DNA from: CAZJQD01 sp964548165 [NCBI: uncultured bacterium]
GTDB taxonomy: Bacteria > UBA8481
Direction of reading: 5' to 3'
NCBI GenBank assembly: GCA_964548165.1
Contig: CAZJQD010000014.1
Location: 1 to 64,000, forward strand
DNA length: 64,000 bases
Position 1 is the stretch's first letter. Each line of letters opens with the position of its first letter. The translations under genes and the position numbers were made by a program. Under the pieces are notes generated by a model. The model was not told the DNA's origin and did no database searches. It was given only the letters and a program-made list of their open reading frames with translations. This document shows positions 43,780-52,443 of the stretch, piece by piece.

Positions 43780-44663
43780 GCGAGTTTCCTCCGCTTGGAG
43801 AATTCGAGTTGCGCATACGAGATCAGCATCAGGACGATCCCGAGGACGACGGCCATGGCGGTCGCGAGCCCCGGATCGTGGTGCTCGAAGTAGGCGTTGT
43901 AGATGAGCGTCACCGGGACCTCCGTGGCGCCCGCCGGCCCCCCGCCCGTCATCGCCATCACGATCGGGAAGGTCTGCATCGTGCCGAGGATGGTCAGGAT
44001 CGAGACGACGACGACGACGGGCACGAGGAGCGGGAGCGTCACCTGCATGAAGGTCTGCCAGGGAGTCGCGCCGTCGACGTGCGCGGCCTCGTAGAGATCG
44101 CGCGGGATCGACGAGAGCCCGGCGGCGAAGAGGAGGAAGGCGTAGCCGAAGCCCTGCCACGTCTGCACCAGGGCGAGGCAAAGGAGCGCGGTCTCGGGAT
44201 CCGCGAGCCACGCCCGGGGCTCGCCGCCGACGATGGCCAGGGCCTGGTTGGCGAGGCCGAAGCTGCGCGGACTGAAGATGTAGCGCCCGATGAGACCGAT
44301 GACGAAGATCGAGGTGACGGGCGGGATGAAGAAGACGAGCCGGTAGAAGCCCTTCAAGCGGATCTCGCGATCGCAGAGCACGGCCAGGAGAAGCGCGAGG
44401 CCGTTCTGGATCGTCAAGCAGAACGCGGCGACGAACGCGGCGTGACCCATCGCCGGCCAGAAGAGCCGCGTGTCGCCGAGGACGCGCACGTAGTTGTCCC
44501 AGCCGACGAAGCGCAGAGCGGGATCGGTCGGGCCCTGGAAGAGAAACGAGAGCCGGAAGGTGTCGAGGAAGGGCCAGACGCCGAAGAGCGCATACAGGAA
44601 GACGGCGGGCGCGATGAAGAGGAGCCCGGTGCGCAGGCAGACAGAACGGCCGAGGATGTTCAT
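43776..44663 (-). CDS. Sugar ABC importer permease (MalF type)
   Basis: 295 residues with six membrane helices. FLYALFGVWPFLDTFRLSF and FVGWDNYVRVLGD are typical of the UgpA/MalF group. RLVFFIPPVTSIFVIGLIGRY follows, and the EAA loop is DLYEAAHVDGATPWQTFMQVTLPLL. The ATG overlaps the stop of the binding-protein gene (ATGA). Forms the transmembrane pore with the MalG-type protein. The ATPase is not adjacent; the best candidate is at 62671. Confidence 0.95.
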   Translation of the reverse strand: MNILGRSVCLRTGLLFIAPAVFLYALFGVWPFLDTFRLSFLFQGPTDPALRFVGWDNYVRVLGDTRLFWPAMGHAAFVAAFCLTIQNGLALLLAVLCDREIRLKGFYRLVFFIPPVTSIFVIGLIGRYIFSPRSFGLANQALAIVGGEPRAWLADPETALLCLALVQTWQGFGYAFLLFAAGLSSIPRDLYEAAHVDGATPWQTFMQVTLPLLVPVVVVVSILTILGTMQTFPIVMAMTGGGPAGATEVPVTLIYNAYFEHHDPGLATAMAVVLGIVLMLISYAQLEFSKRRKLA

Positions 44664-46084
44664 CGGGAACCCGCCGCCACGGCCGCGTCCTTCACGGCCT
44701 GCACGCGACGCGCGACCTCGATGGGCGTGGATCGGCCGATGAGGATGGACTGGACGCCCGAGGCCAGCTCGTCCCAGACCTGCCGCGTCTCCTCCGTCGG
44801 TAGAGCCGGCATCACGCGATCGAACCCGACCTGGAATCGTCCCAGGGCTCCGGGAACACGCGCAGAGGTGTCGCCGGCCGGGATGCGGACCGCGGCGAGC
44901 ACCTGCCCCTCGCGCATCAACCGCGCCGCCTGAGCCGGTTCCGTCAGCCACCGGAGGAACTTCACGGCGGCGTCCGCGCGCCGCGACGTCTTCGTCACCG
45001 CGGCCGCTGTTCCCACGCCGCCTCGGAGGTACACGGGATGCGTGGCGCCCGGTGGCGCCGGGAAGGGGAAGACGCCCAGGGAGAGGTGAGGGTTCATCGT
45101 GGCGTAGACGTTGACGGCCCACGAACCGTTCATGGCCATCCCGATCTCGCCCTGCGTGAACATCACCTCCGCGTCCTTGTTCGGCGCGACCGTCATGCCG
45201 TCCGGAAACATCCGGGCATCGCGGAGCTGGACGAAGGCGTCGAGGGCGGCGATCCAGCGCGGATCCGTGTATGCGATCTCGCCGCGATACGTGGCCACGA
45301 TCCCCTCGGCGCCGAGATGGGACCAGGCAAAGACGTCGAGGAGCGCCTCGCTCATCCACTTGTCGCCGCCGCCGTACCCGAACGGAGCCACGCCGATCGC
45401 GCGAAGGCGCTTCCCCGCCTCCAGCCACTCCTCCCAGGTCGCAGGCGCTCGATCGGGATCGAGCCCGGCCGCAGCAAAGAGATCGCGGTTGTAGACGACC
45501 TGGATGTCCATGACCGTCAGCGGGACGCCCCAGGCGCTCCCGGGCCGCACCCCCCAGGGATTACCCTCCTGGAACGTCATCTCCGTGAGTCCCCGGGCGA
45601 AGAACCGGTCGCCCCAGTTCTCGCGCTCCAGTTCCGTGGTCAGCTCGAGGATCACATCGCGGTTGATATAGCGGGCGAGACGTTCACCACCGCCCGCCAG
45701 GCCGATGATGTCCGGGAGCGTGCCGCCCTGCGCAGCGGCTTCGAGCTTGTTGTAATACTCCGAGCCGATCGGCGAGGCGACCTCGAAGCGGACGACCTGG
45801 CCCGTCATCTTCCCGTAGTCGGCGGCCATGCCGACGAGCGCCGGCTGCTGATCCGCCCACCAGTGCCAGAAGACGATCGCATCGCCGGACGGAATGACCC
45901 CTGGCGCGTCGGCTCCGACGGCGCCGTTGATACCGGAGCCCGGCCCGCCCGCCGATTCCGATGATCCAGGACGCGCTCCCTGGCCACAGCCGGACAGGGC
46001 TCCCAGGCAGAGGACCGATAGGAGGACGAACGCCAGCCCGCCGAGGCCGGGCGATAACAACCATTCCCGCCGTCGCGCGCTCAC
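44660..46084 (-). CDS. Sugar-binding lipoprotein of the ABC importer (SBP family 1)
   Basis: 474 residues. Lipoprotein signal with LCLGALSGCG (Cys near residue 33) and a Gly/Ser spacer. The mature part has the family 1 pattern: IVFWHWWADQQPALVGMAADY, NKLEAAAQGGTLPDIIGLAGG, WGVPLTVMDIQVVYNRDLF, ATWEEWLEAGKRLRAIGVAPFG, MFTQGEIGMAMNGSWAV and AAVTKTSRRADAAVKFLRWL. Aromatic residues in WHWW suggest oligosaccharide binding. GTG start. First gene of the leftward importer operon, with the promoter region shared with the phosphorylase. Confidence 0.94.
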   Translation of the reverse strand: MSARRREWLLSPGLGGLAFVLLSVLCLGALSGCGQGARPGSSESAGGPGSGINGAVGADAPGVIPSGDAIVFWHWWADQQPALVGMAADYGKMTGQVVRFEVASPIGSEYYNKLEAAAQGGTLPDIIGLAGGGERLARYINRDVILELTTELERENWGDRFFARGLTEMTFQEGNPWGVRPGSAWGVPLTVMDIQVVYNRDLFAAAGLDPDRAPATWEEWLEAGKRLRAIGVAPFGYGGGDKWMSEALLDVFAWSHLGAEGIVATYRGEIAYTDPRWIAALDAFVQLRDARMFPDGMTVAPNKDAEVMFTQGEIGMAMNGSWAVNVYATMNPHLSLGVFPFPAPPGATHPVYLRGGVGTAAAVTKTSRRADAAVKFLRWLTEPAQAARLMREGQVLAAVRIPAGDTSARVPGALGRFQVGFDRVMPALPTEETRQVWDELASGVQSILIGRSTPIEVARRVQAVKDAAVAAGSR

Positions 46085-46269
46085 GGTGCCTATGGCGTCT
46101 CGATCAACGATGCTCGTTCCCTCGCCTTCTCTTCAACCCAGCCACGCCGCCGCGACGCCGCGACGCGTACGTCGCGCGGACTCCTCGGCGAACCCTCACC
46201 ACATTACACCATCCCCAGGCCGGCGCGAACCCACCCGGAAGCGGTCGTCGACGCGAGAGGCATACAGGT

Positions 46270-46298
46270 AACTTATCAATGCTAATACGGATTTGCAA
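46270..46298 (-). promoter_or_regulatory. Possible promoter of the importer operon
   Basis: On the minus strand TTGCAA (46298-46293) and TAAGTT (46275-46270) are 17 bp apart. Operator copy 2 fills the spacer and touches the -35 box, so repressor binding would block it. The -10 match is weak. Confidence 0.4.
46281..46296. promoter_or_regulatory. LacI-type operator, copy 2
   Basis: GCTAATACGGATTTGC in the 273-bp divergent region between the importer and phosphorylase genes. It differs from copy 1 (39176) at two positions only. Likely target of the LacI regulator encoded at 49114. Confidence 0.65.
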
Positions 46299-46320
46299 CC
46301 ATATATTTGCATATTCTCTC

Positions 46321-46351
46321 TTGACACATCGCGGGGGTCGGCTCCCATAAT
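46321..46351 (+). promoter_or_regulatory. Possible promoter of the phosphorylase operon
   Basis: Consensus TTGACA (46321-46326) and CATAAT (46346-46351) with a long 19-bp spacer. The -10 box ends 6 bp before the ATG at 46358, and no ribosome site is visible, so a leaderless mRNA is likely. Confidence 0.4.
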
Positions 46352-46357
46352 ATTCCC

Positions 46358-49117
46358 ATGAAGAGCGACTCCCCTCGAGCCTCCCGTCCGAAAGTGTCCA
46401 CCGCGGCCGCGACCGCGGCCGCCGTCGCCGCGCGACGCGGCACGCCCGCCCTGCCCCCACTCGGGCACGCCGCCTGGCGCTACGACGACGCGGGGCGCGT
46501 CCTCATCGATCGGCCCGACGACACGGAACGGTGCGGTCGCTTTCCCATCCACATGATCGCCAACGGCTCCGACTACTTCCTCGTTTGCGACGCCCTGCTG
46601 CGCGGTTTCTCCGGTCGCGACGCCACGCGCATGCTCGGCGAGTTCGACGGTCCCTCCTTCCCCAAGCAGCAGGGCCGCGCCGTCTGGCTCCGCGAAAAGG
46701 GCCGCCTCGTCTCCGCAACCTACGCCCCCGCCCTCGGCACGAGCCCGCGCGCGCTCTCGTCCACGTACGATCTCGGCGAGGTCGCGCTCCACTGGGAAGA
46801 CGACGGGCTCGCCGTCGAGACCGCGGTCTTCGTGCCCGTCGGGCAGTCCGCGGAATGCTGGCAGGTCACGGTCACCAACCGCACCAGCCGATCCCGCACC
46901 CTCGACGTCGCCCTCGTCCTCCCGATCTTCGCGGGGTCGCGCTCCTACGTCGAGTACCACCGCGACGTCGTCCGGCTCTACAACAAGCCCCGCATCCGCG
47001 GTGGGGCTCTCTACCTCGAGAACGGGCTGGAGTGGATCGAAGGCAAGACCGGGCGTTCGCCCGTCACTTATGTCGCCGCCTCCTCCACGCACGGCAACAG
47101 GAAGCCCGACCGCGCCTGGTCCGACCGCGAGGACTTCCTCGGGCCGTGGGCGCGCTGGGATCGGCCCGAGGCCCTCGAAGCCGATCGCGAACCAAGGATC
47201 ACGGGGCTTGGCCGCGAGCTCGTCTACGCCGCGCAGTTCCGCGCCGTCACCCTCGCGCCCGGGCAGGAGCGCGTCTTCGCCCTCGCCGCCGGCGTCGCGC
47301 TCTCCCCCGCCGAGGCCCGATCCATCGCCGCCCTCGCCGCGCCCGCACCGGTCGCCCGCGCCCGCCGCGCCGTCACCGCCTTCTGGAAGAGCCAGGTCGA
47401 ACAGCTCTCCATGACCACCGGTTCACCCGCTCTCGACCACGGGTGGAATCGCTGGTGGCTTCACCAGTCGCTCATCCGGCACTGGTTCGGCAACACGGGC
47501 CATCCGCAGTTCGACTACGGCACCGACTTCTCGGGATGGCGCGAGATCTGGCAGGACCTCCTCGCGACCGCGCCCCTGGCCCCGGAGGAGTGCCGGCGCC
47601 ACGCGCTCTACACCCTCGAGGGCATCCGGCCCGACGGCACCAACGCCACGCGCTTCTTCACGCGGACGCGCAAGTTCGGATCGGACGAGGTCAACGGGCT
47701 CTGGTGCGATCACCCCTACTGGACCGTCGGCACGATGCGCACCATCGCCGATGAGCTCGGGGACCTCTCGATCTTCACCGCCGACGGCATCCCCTGGTTC
47801 CGCGACGCCTTCCGCTCGCGCGGGGATCGCAAGGACCGCGACTGGGAGCCGGGCACCATCGGGCTGGCACCGACCGCCGACACCAGGCCCTTCCGCGGTT
47901 CCTCGCTCGAGCACCTCCTCGCACAGAACCTCGGCATGTACTACGACTGCGGCCCCCGCGGCCTCCTGAAGCACCGCCGCACCGACTGGAACGACGCCAT
48001 CGATCAGCTCCACGGGGGCGAGAACGCCGTCTTCACCTTCGGCCTGGCCCGTAACCTCCGCCTCCTCGCCGGCATCCTCGACGACCTCTCCCGGCGAGCC
48101 GCTGTCTCCGAGGTCCCGCTCTTCGCCGCGCTCGCCCGGCTCGTCACCCCCGGCGCCAACGACGGCAACGCCGCGACCCGCATCGCGCGCATGAAGGAGT
48201 TCTGCGAGTCCGTGGACGGCGTGCTCGATCCGAACCGCGTCTCTATCCCGATCGAGACCCTGAGGCGCGATCTCCTCGAGAAAGCCGACGCCGCCGCCGC
48301 GATCGCGAAGCGCCGCGCCTACAACGGCGAGTACTTCCACGGCTATTTCCGCGCCGACGGGCGAGCCATCGAGGCCGTGGGCGAGTCGAGCATCCATCTC
48401 ATGCCGCAGACCTGGGCCATCTACGGCGACGCCGTCGACGACCGCGAACTCGACACGCTGGTGGCCTCCGTCTTCGCCCGCCTCTGGGATCGCCGCGGCG
48501 GGCTCCGCCTCAACGCGCCACCCTACACCGCATTCGATCCCGAGATCGGGCGCGTCAGCGGTTTCGCGCCGGGAACAAAAGAGAACAACGCCGTCTTCAA
48601 CCACGCCAACCTCTACTTCATGCACGCTCTCCTCACTCGTCGCCGCGCCGAGGACGCCTGGCGCGTCTTCCGCGGCATTGCCCTCGACCGCCCCCACGCC
48701 GCCGGCGCCGGACCCCACCTGCCGGAGTACTGGATCTCGTCCGATCACCCGCATCTCGGCGGCCGCGCCGAGTATCCGCTCCTCACGGGCACCGGCCCCT
48801 GGACGCGCTACGTCGTCCCCCGCTACTTTCTCGGCGTCCGCGGCGTCCTCGACGGACTCGCCGTCGACCCCTGCCTCCCCGACGACCCCGCCTTCCGATC
48901 CCCCACGCTCTCGCTTGGCTTTCGCGGCGAGCGCTATACCATCCGGATTCATAATCCCGTCGGGGTCTCCGGGGGCCGCGTCGTCGCCGCTCGCGTCGAC
49001 GGACGCGAGATCGCCCCCGCCGACGGGCGGCTCATCATTCCCACGGCCGCCTCCGGCAGGACGCCGCGGCGAGCCGCCAAATCGAAGACGCGCACCGTGG
49101 AGGTCTGGCTCGGATGA
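46358..49117 (+). CDS. GH94-type glycoside phosphorylase (cellobiose/chitobiose phosphorylase-like)
   Basis: 919 residues, no signal peptide, so cytosolic. The N-terminal beta-sandwich (residues about 40-360) includes VTVTNRTSRSRTLDVALVLP. A linker and an (alpha/alpha)6 barrel follow, with WLHQSLIRHWFGNTGHPQFD, FSGWREIWQDLLATAPL, HRRTDWNDAIDQLHGG (DWND at 543-546 holds the catalytic acid Asp), GESSIHLMPQTWAIYGD and PGTKENNAVFNHANLYF. A small C-terminal sandwich closes it. GH94 enzymes split beta-linked disaccharides with phosphate, giving a sugar-1-phosphate. Substrate not assignable; several family residues around the binding pocket differ from the well-known types. Head of a rightward operon. 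Confidence 0.92.
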   Translation: MKSDSPRASRPKVSTAAATAAAVAARRGTPALPPLGHAAWRYDDAGRVLIDRPDDTERCGRFPIHMIANGSDYFLVCDALLRGFSGRDATRMLGEFDGPSFPKQQGRAVWLREKGRLVSATYAPALGTSPRALSSTYDLGEVALHWEDDGLAVETAVFVPVGQSAECWQVTVTNRTSRSRTLDVALVLPIFAGSRSYVEYHRDVVRLYNKPRIRGGALYLENGLEWIEGKTGRSPVTYVAASSTHGNRKPDRAWSDREDFLGPWARWDRPEALEADREPRITGLGRELVYAAQFRAVTLAPGQERVFALAAGVALSPAEARSIAALAAPAPVARARRAVTAFWKSQVEQLSMTTGSPALDHGWNRWWLHQSLIRHWFGNTGHPQFDYGTDFSGWREIWQDLLATAPLAPEECRRHALYTLEGIRPDGTNATRFFTRTRKFGSDEVNGLWCDHPYWTVGTMRTIADELGDLSIFTADGIPWFRDAFRSRGDRKDRDWEPGTIGLAPTADTRPFRGSSLEHLLAQNLGMYYDCGPRGLLKHRRTDWNDAIDQLHGGENAVFTFGLARNLRLLAGILDDLSRRAAVSEVPLFAALARLVTPGANDGNAATRIARMKEFCESVDGVLDPNRVSIPIETLRRDLLEKADAAAAIAKRRAYNGEYFHGYFRADGRAIEAVGESSIHLMPQTWAIYGDAVDDRELDTLVASVFARLWDRRGGLRLNAPPYTAFDPEIGRVSGFAPGTKENNAVFNHANLYFMHALLTRRRAEDAWRVFRGIALDRPHAAGAGPHLPEYWISSDHPHLGGRAEYPLLTGTGPWTRYVVPRYFLGVRGVLDGLAVDPCLPDDPAFRSPTLSLGFRGERYTIRIHNPVGVSGGRVVAARVDGREIAPADGRLIIPTAASGRTPRRAAKSKTRTVEVWLG

Positions 49118-50214
49118 CTCGGCTACGCATGCAGGACATCGCCGCCAAGGCCGGCGTCTCTCAACCCACCGTCTCGCTCGTCCTCTCGGGACGCCGCGAC
49201 GTGCGCATACCCGAGACCACGCGCCAGCGCATCCTCGATGTCGCCCGCGAGCTCAACTACCGCCGCGACGGCACAGCCCGCAACCTCGCGGCCGGCCAGA
49301 CCCACGCCGTAGCCTTCGTCTTCGATGCGACCGCCGGCTTCCTCCTCGACGATCCCTTCTGCCGCGGCATCCTCTCGGGCGTCATCGAGGCCACCCAGAC
49401 CGCGCGGCTCTCGCTCCTCTTCTCCATCTTCCAGGGATCGTCCCCCACGATCCCGGCCGTGGAGGATCGGCTCGTCGACGGCGTCCTCTACCTCGCCGCC
49501 AAGAGCGCGCCCGCGCTCGACTACCTCGTCGAGTCCCGCGTGCCCTTCGTCGTCCTCAACCCCGACATTGCCGTCCCCGCCGCATGCCCCACCATCACCC
49601 TGGCCGATCGCGCGGCGGGACAGCTCGCCGGCAAGGAGGCGGCCGCGGCCGGTCACCGATCCGCCGTCTTCGTCCTGCCAAGCTGGCAGGGCGATGTTCC
49701 GCCGTCCTACGCCGAGCGACTCGCGGGCTTCCGCCGCGCGATCCCCGCAACGCGCGAACTGGTCCTGCCGCGCACCGAGACGCCCGGCGCCTCCTATGAG
49801 CTCGGGCTCGCGGCCGCTCTGCAGGTCATCGGCGAACCGCTCGTCGTCTGCGCCAACGACCAGATGGCCTGGGGCCTCGTGGACGGCCTGGCCGCTCGCG
49901 GCGCGCGCATCCCGGAAGAGACGAGCGTCATCGGCTTTGATGGGCTGGAGCGCGATCACGATCCACACGACCTCGCCATCGCCTCCGTCGGCTTCGACCG
50001 GCCCGAGCTCGGCCGCACGGGACTCCGCATCCTCCAGGCGCTCCTGACCGGCGGCCCCGTAGCCAAGCAGGCCGCGGCCACGCGGCACATCGCGCCGCCG
50101 TACTGGGTGGCAGGCGCCTCGCTCGCGCACCGAGCCCGCGTTGCCGCCCCCAGGAAATCCCGTAGCGCCTCAAGACAAGCGACGCCCGAAAAGAAACCAC
50201 GCGGTCGTCGATGA
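49114..50214 (+). CDS. LacI-family transcriptional regulator
   Basis: 366 residues. The HTH is RMQDIAAKAGVSQPTVSLVL, with the hinge helix QRILDVARELNYRRDGTARNLA. The periplasmic-binding-like effector domain has AVAFVFDATAGFL, DGVLYLAAKSAPALD, PFVVLNPDIAV, CANDQMAWGLVDGLAARG and TSVIGFDGLE. A basic tail ends it. ATGA overlap with the phosphorylase suggests autoregulation together with the operon. Its probable sites are the CG-centred palindromes at 39176, 46281 and 63895. The effector is presumably an imported oligosaccharide or a product. Confidence 0.95.
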   Translation: MTRLRMQDIAAKAGVSQPTVSLVLSGRRDVRIPETTRQRILDVARELNYRRDGTARNLAAGQTHAVAFVFDATAGFLLDDPFCRGILSGVIEATQTARLSLLFSIFQGSSPTIPAVEDRLVDGVLYLAAKSAPALDYLVESRVPFVVLNPDIAVPAACPTITLADRAAGQLAGKEAAAAGHRSAVFVLPSWQGDVPPSYAERLAGFRRAIPATRELVLPRTETPGASYELGLAAALQVIGEPLVVCANDQMAWGLVDGLAARGARIPEETSVIGFDGLERDHDPHDLAIASVGFDRPELGRTGLRILQALLTGGPVAKQAAATRHIAPPYWVAGASLAHRARVAAPRKSRSASRQATPEKKPRGRR

Positions 50215-52319
50215 GCTCCGCTCCCTCGCGCGAATCGCGCGTTCCCACCACAACTGCCGCCACGGCCTCGCTTCGCGGGGGCGAGACCACGATCGTCGTC
50301 GATGACCGGGGCCGCCTCCGCTCCCTCCGCCACGAGCCCACCGGCGTCGAATACGTTCACGGCGAGGGTACCGGCTGGCGCATCATCGCCACGCTCGGGG
50401 AGTGGACCGAGCATCCCTTCTACGATCACGACAATCGTGGCGTCCTCGACGCGAGCGAGAACAGGATCCGCGTCCGCTTCGATCGCCTCCATGGCCTTGA
50501 GGCCGAACTCGATGCCTCCTTCACGCTCACCTACATGGCCACGGAGCGCGGGATCGAGCTGACCTGGACGGTCGAGAACCGATCATCGGAGACGGTCCGC
50601 GAGGTCGCCGCGCCGCTGCTCTCCGGCGTCCGCGCCGACGCCGCGACCATCCCCTTCTGGTGCGGATGCCGGTTCACCAAGCCCCACGAGACCCTGCCGG
50701 ACCAGTGGCTCAAGGCCTGGCCCGACAACCTCCTCGCCTATCCCGGCACCGCCTCCATGTCCTGGATGCACCTGGAATCCGCGGGCGCCGGGCTCTACCT
50801 CGCCATGCACGATCCCCTGCTCCCGGCAACGACCTTTCTCGTCCGCCGCCGCCCCACCTACGCCGACTGCCAGCTCGGCTTCTCCCGAGCCCCGCTCATC
50901 GCCCCGGGAAAGACCGTCTCCGCCGGAACGTTCATCCTCGCCGCGCACCATGGCGACTGGCGAACGGGCTCGCGCTGGTACCGCGAGTTCGCCTCAACCT
51001 GGATGGCGCCGCGACGGGAACGATCGCGCTGGCTGGCCGAGGCGCCCGCGATCTGCGCGCTCTTCATGAAGCACCAGAACGGCCGGCGCTTCTTCGACTT
51101 CCCCCAGCTCGCGGACATCGCCCGCGACAACGCGGCCCGGGGCCTCAACCTCCCCCTCTTTCCGTTCTCCTGGTTCCAATCCGGCCATGACTCCGGCTAC
51201 CCCGACTACACGCCCGATCGCGGCATGGGTGGCGCCGAAGGCCTTAGGACCGCGCTTGCCGCGGTGCGCGACGCGGGCACGAACACCATGCTCTACACCC
51301 AGGGCCGGCTCATCGACATCGCCGGCGACTACTTCCGAAACGGTCCCGGCTGGGAAGCCTCCTACCAGGCGGAGGGCGGCAATCCGCACATGGACCGCTA
51401 CTCCTGGCCCATCCAGTCGACGATCGATCCCGGAAAGAACTTCGCCGTCGCCTGCCCCGGATCCCCCGCCTGGCGCGAACAGCTCCTCAAGCAGGTCGAC
51501 CAGGTCCTCGACCTCGGCGCCGGCGGTCTCCTCTTCGATCAGATCGGCGGCGATCACCCCTACCTCTGCTTCGCTCCGGGCGGCCACGATCACGAGCACC
51601 CGCAGTTCGCGGCGGCCGCCAAGGTTCGTACGCTCGCCGCCGTTCGCGATCGCCTCGACGCGCGCGGCGGCTCTCTCATGCTGGAACTCACCTGCGATGC
51701 CTTCATCCAGTTCACCGATCTCTGCCAGTCGAAGGGCACCAACTTCAATGACCCCGGCTACCCCTTCCCGACGTTCGCCGAGATGTACCGCTACACCTTC
51801 CCCGATCACGCCATCACCTCCCGCGACGCCCAGCTGCCCGACGAGATCCGCTACGCGTGGCTCATCGGGCTCATCCCCGAGTACTGGCGGATGCAGGAGC
51901 CGTTCGAGCACGTGGATCGGCGGTTCGATAACGATCCCCAGCAGAACGCCGTCGCCGCGTACCGCGCGATGATGGCCACCGGCAAGGCCGAGCTCGAGAC
52001 CGTGATCCGCGCCCGGCAGAAGCACCTCGCCCTGACGCCGTACGCCTCCTTCCGGCATACCGACGGCATCAGCGCCGATCATGCCGACGTCCAGGTCGCG
52101 CGCTACCGCGCCGAGGCCGACGAGCGCCACGACGCGATCGACGCCGTCCTCGCGTGGAACCGCGGCACGCGCGGGCGCAAGGTGAGCTTCGACTGGGAAG
52201 GAAGCGGCGTGATCCGCGCGGCCCGCCTCACCGCCGATGGACTCGGTCGCTGGACGCCGGTCCGCGGCCCCATCCGCCTCGCCGCCGGCGAACGCATCGT
52301 CCTCGCACGGAAAAAGTAG
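50211..52319 (+). CDS. Cytosolic glycoside hydrolase-like protein (DUF6259-like TIM barrel)
   Basis: 702 residues without signal peptide. An N-terminal sandwich (about 15-260; LTWTVENRSSETVREVAAPLL) precedes a barrel (about 270-600). Candidate catalytic residues are Asp443 in GGLLFDQIGGDHPYLCF and Glu492 in SLMLELTCDAFIQF, both at strand ends. The giant lipoprotein at 52444 has matching DQIG and Glu sites. A short C-terminal sandwich ends the protein. It resembles proteins labelled DUF6259, seen as glycosidase relatives; activity is not established to my knowledge. ATGA overlap with the LacI gene places it in the same operon, downstream of import. Confidence 0.72.
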   Translation: MSSAPSRESRVPTTTAATASLRGGETTIVVDDRGRLRSLRHEPTGVEYVHGEGTGWRIIATLGEWTEHPFYDHDNRGVLDASENRIRVRFDRLHGLEAELDASFTLTYMATERGIELTWTVENRSSETVREVAAPLLSGVRADAATIPFWCGCRFTKPHETLPDQWLKAWPDNLLAYPGTASMSWMHLESAGAGLYLAMHDPLLPATTFLVRRRPTYADCQLGFSRAPLIAPGKTVSAGTFILAAHHGDWRTGSRWYREFASTWMAPRRERSRWLAEAPAICALFMKHQNGRRFFDFPQLADIARDNAARGLNLPLFPFSWFQSGHDSGYPDYTPDRGMGGAEGLRTALAAVRDAGTNTMLYTQGRLIDIAGDYFRNGPGWEASYQAEGGNPHMDRYSWPIQSTIDPGKNFAVACPGSPAWREQLLKQVDQVLDLGAGGLLFDQIGGDHPYLCFAPGGHDHEHPQFAAAAKVRTLAAVRDRLDARGGSLMLELTCDAFIQFTDLCQSKGTNFNDPGYPFPTFAEMYRYTFPDHAITSRDAQLPDEIRYAWLIGLIPEYWRMQEPFEHVDRRFDNDPQQNAVAAYRAMMATGKAELETVIRARQKHLALTPYASFRHTDGISADHADVQVARYRAEADERHDAIDAVLAWNRGTRGRKVSFDWEGSGVIRAARLTADGLGRWTPVRGPIRLAAGERIVLARKK

Positions 52320-52381
52320 TGACGATTTTGAGATGTGGATTTGGCAGGATGTTCGATTCCAGGTCAGGACTCTCGCCGTGC

Positions 52382-52431
52382 CTCCCCGTCTCCGTGTTTC
52401 ATGGCGTCTTGGCGCATGGGCGTCTTGGCAG
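52382..52431. repeat. Dispersed intergenic repeat, copy C
   Basis: CTCCCCGTCTCCGTGTTTCA followed by two GGCGTCTTGGCG-like units, in the 124-bp gap before the giant lipoprotein. It joins in one place the two motif types seen in copies A and B. Confidence 0.65.
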
Positions 52432-52443
52432 TAACGTAAGCGT

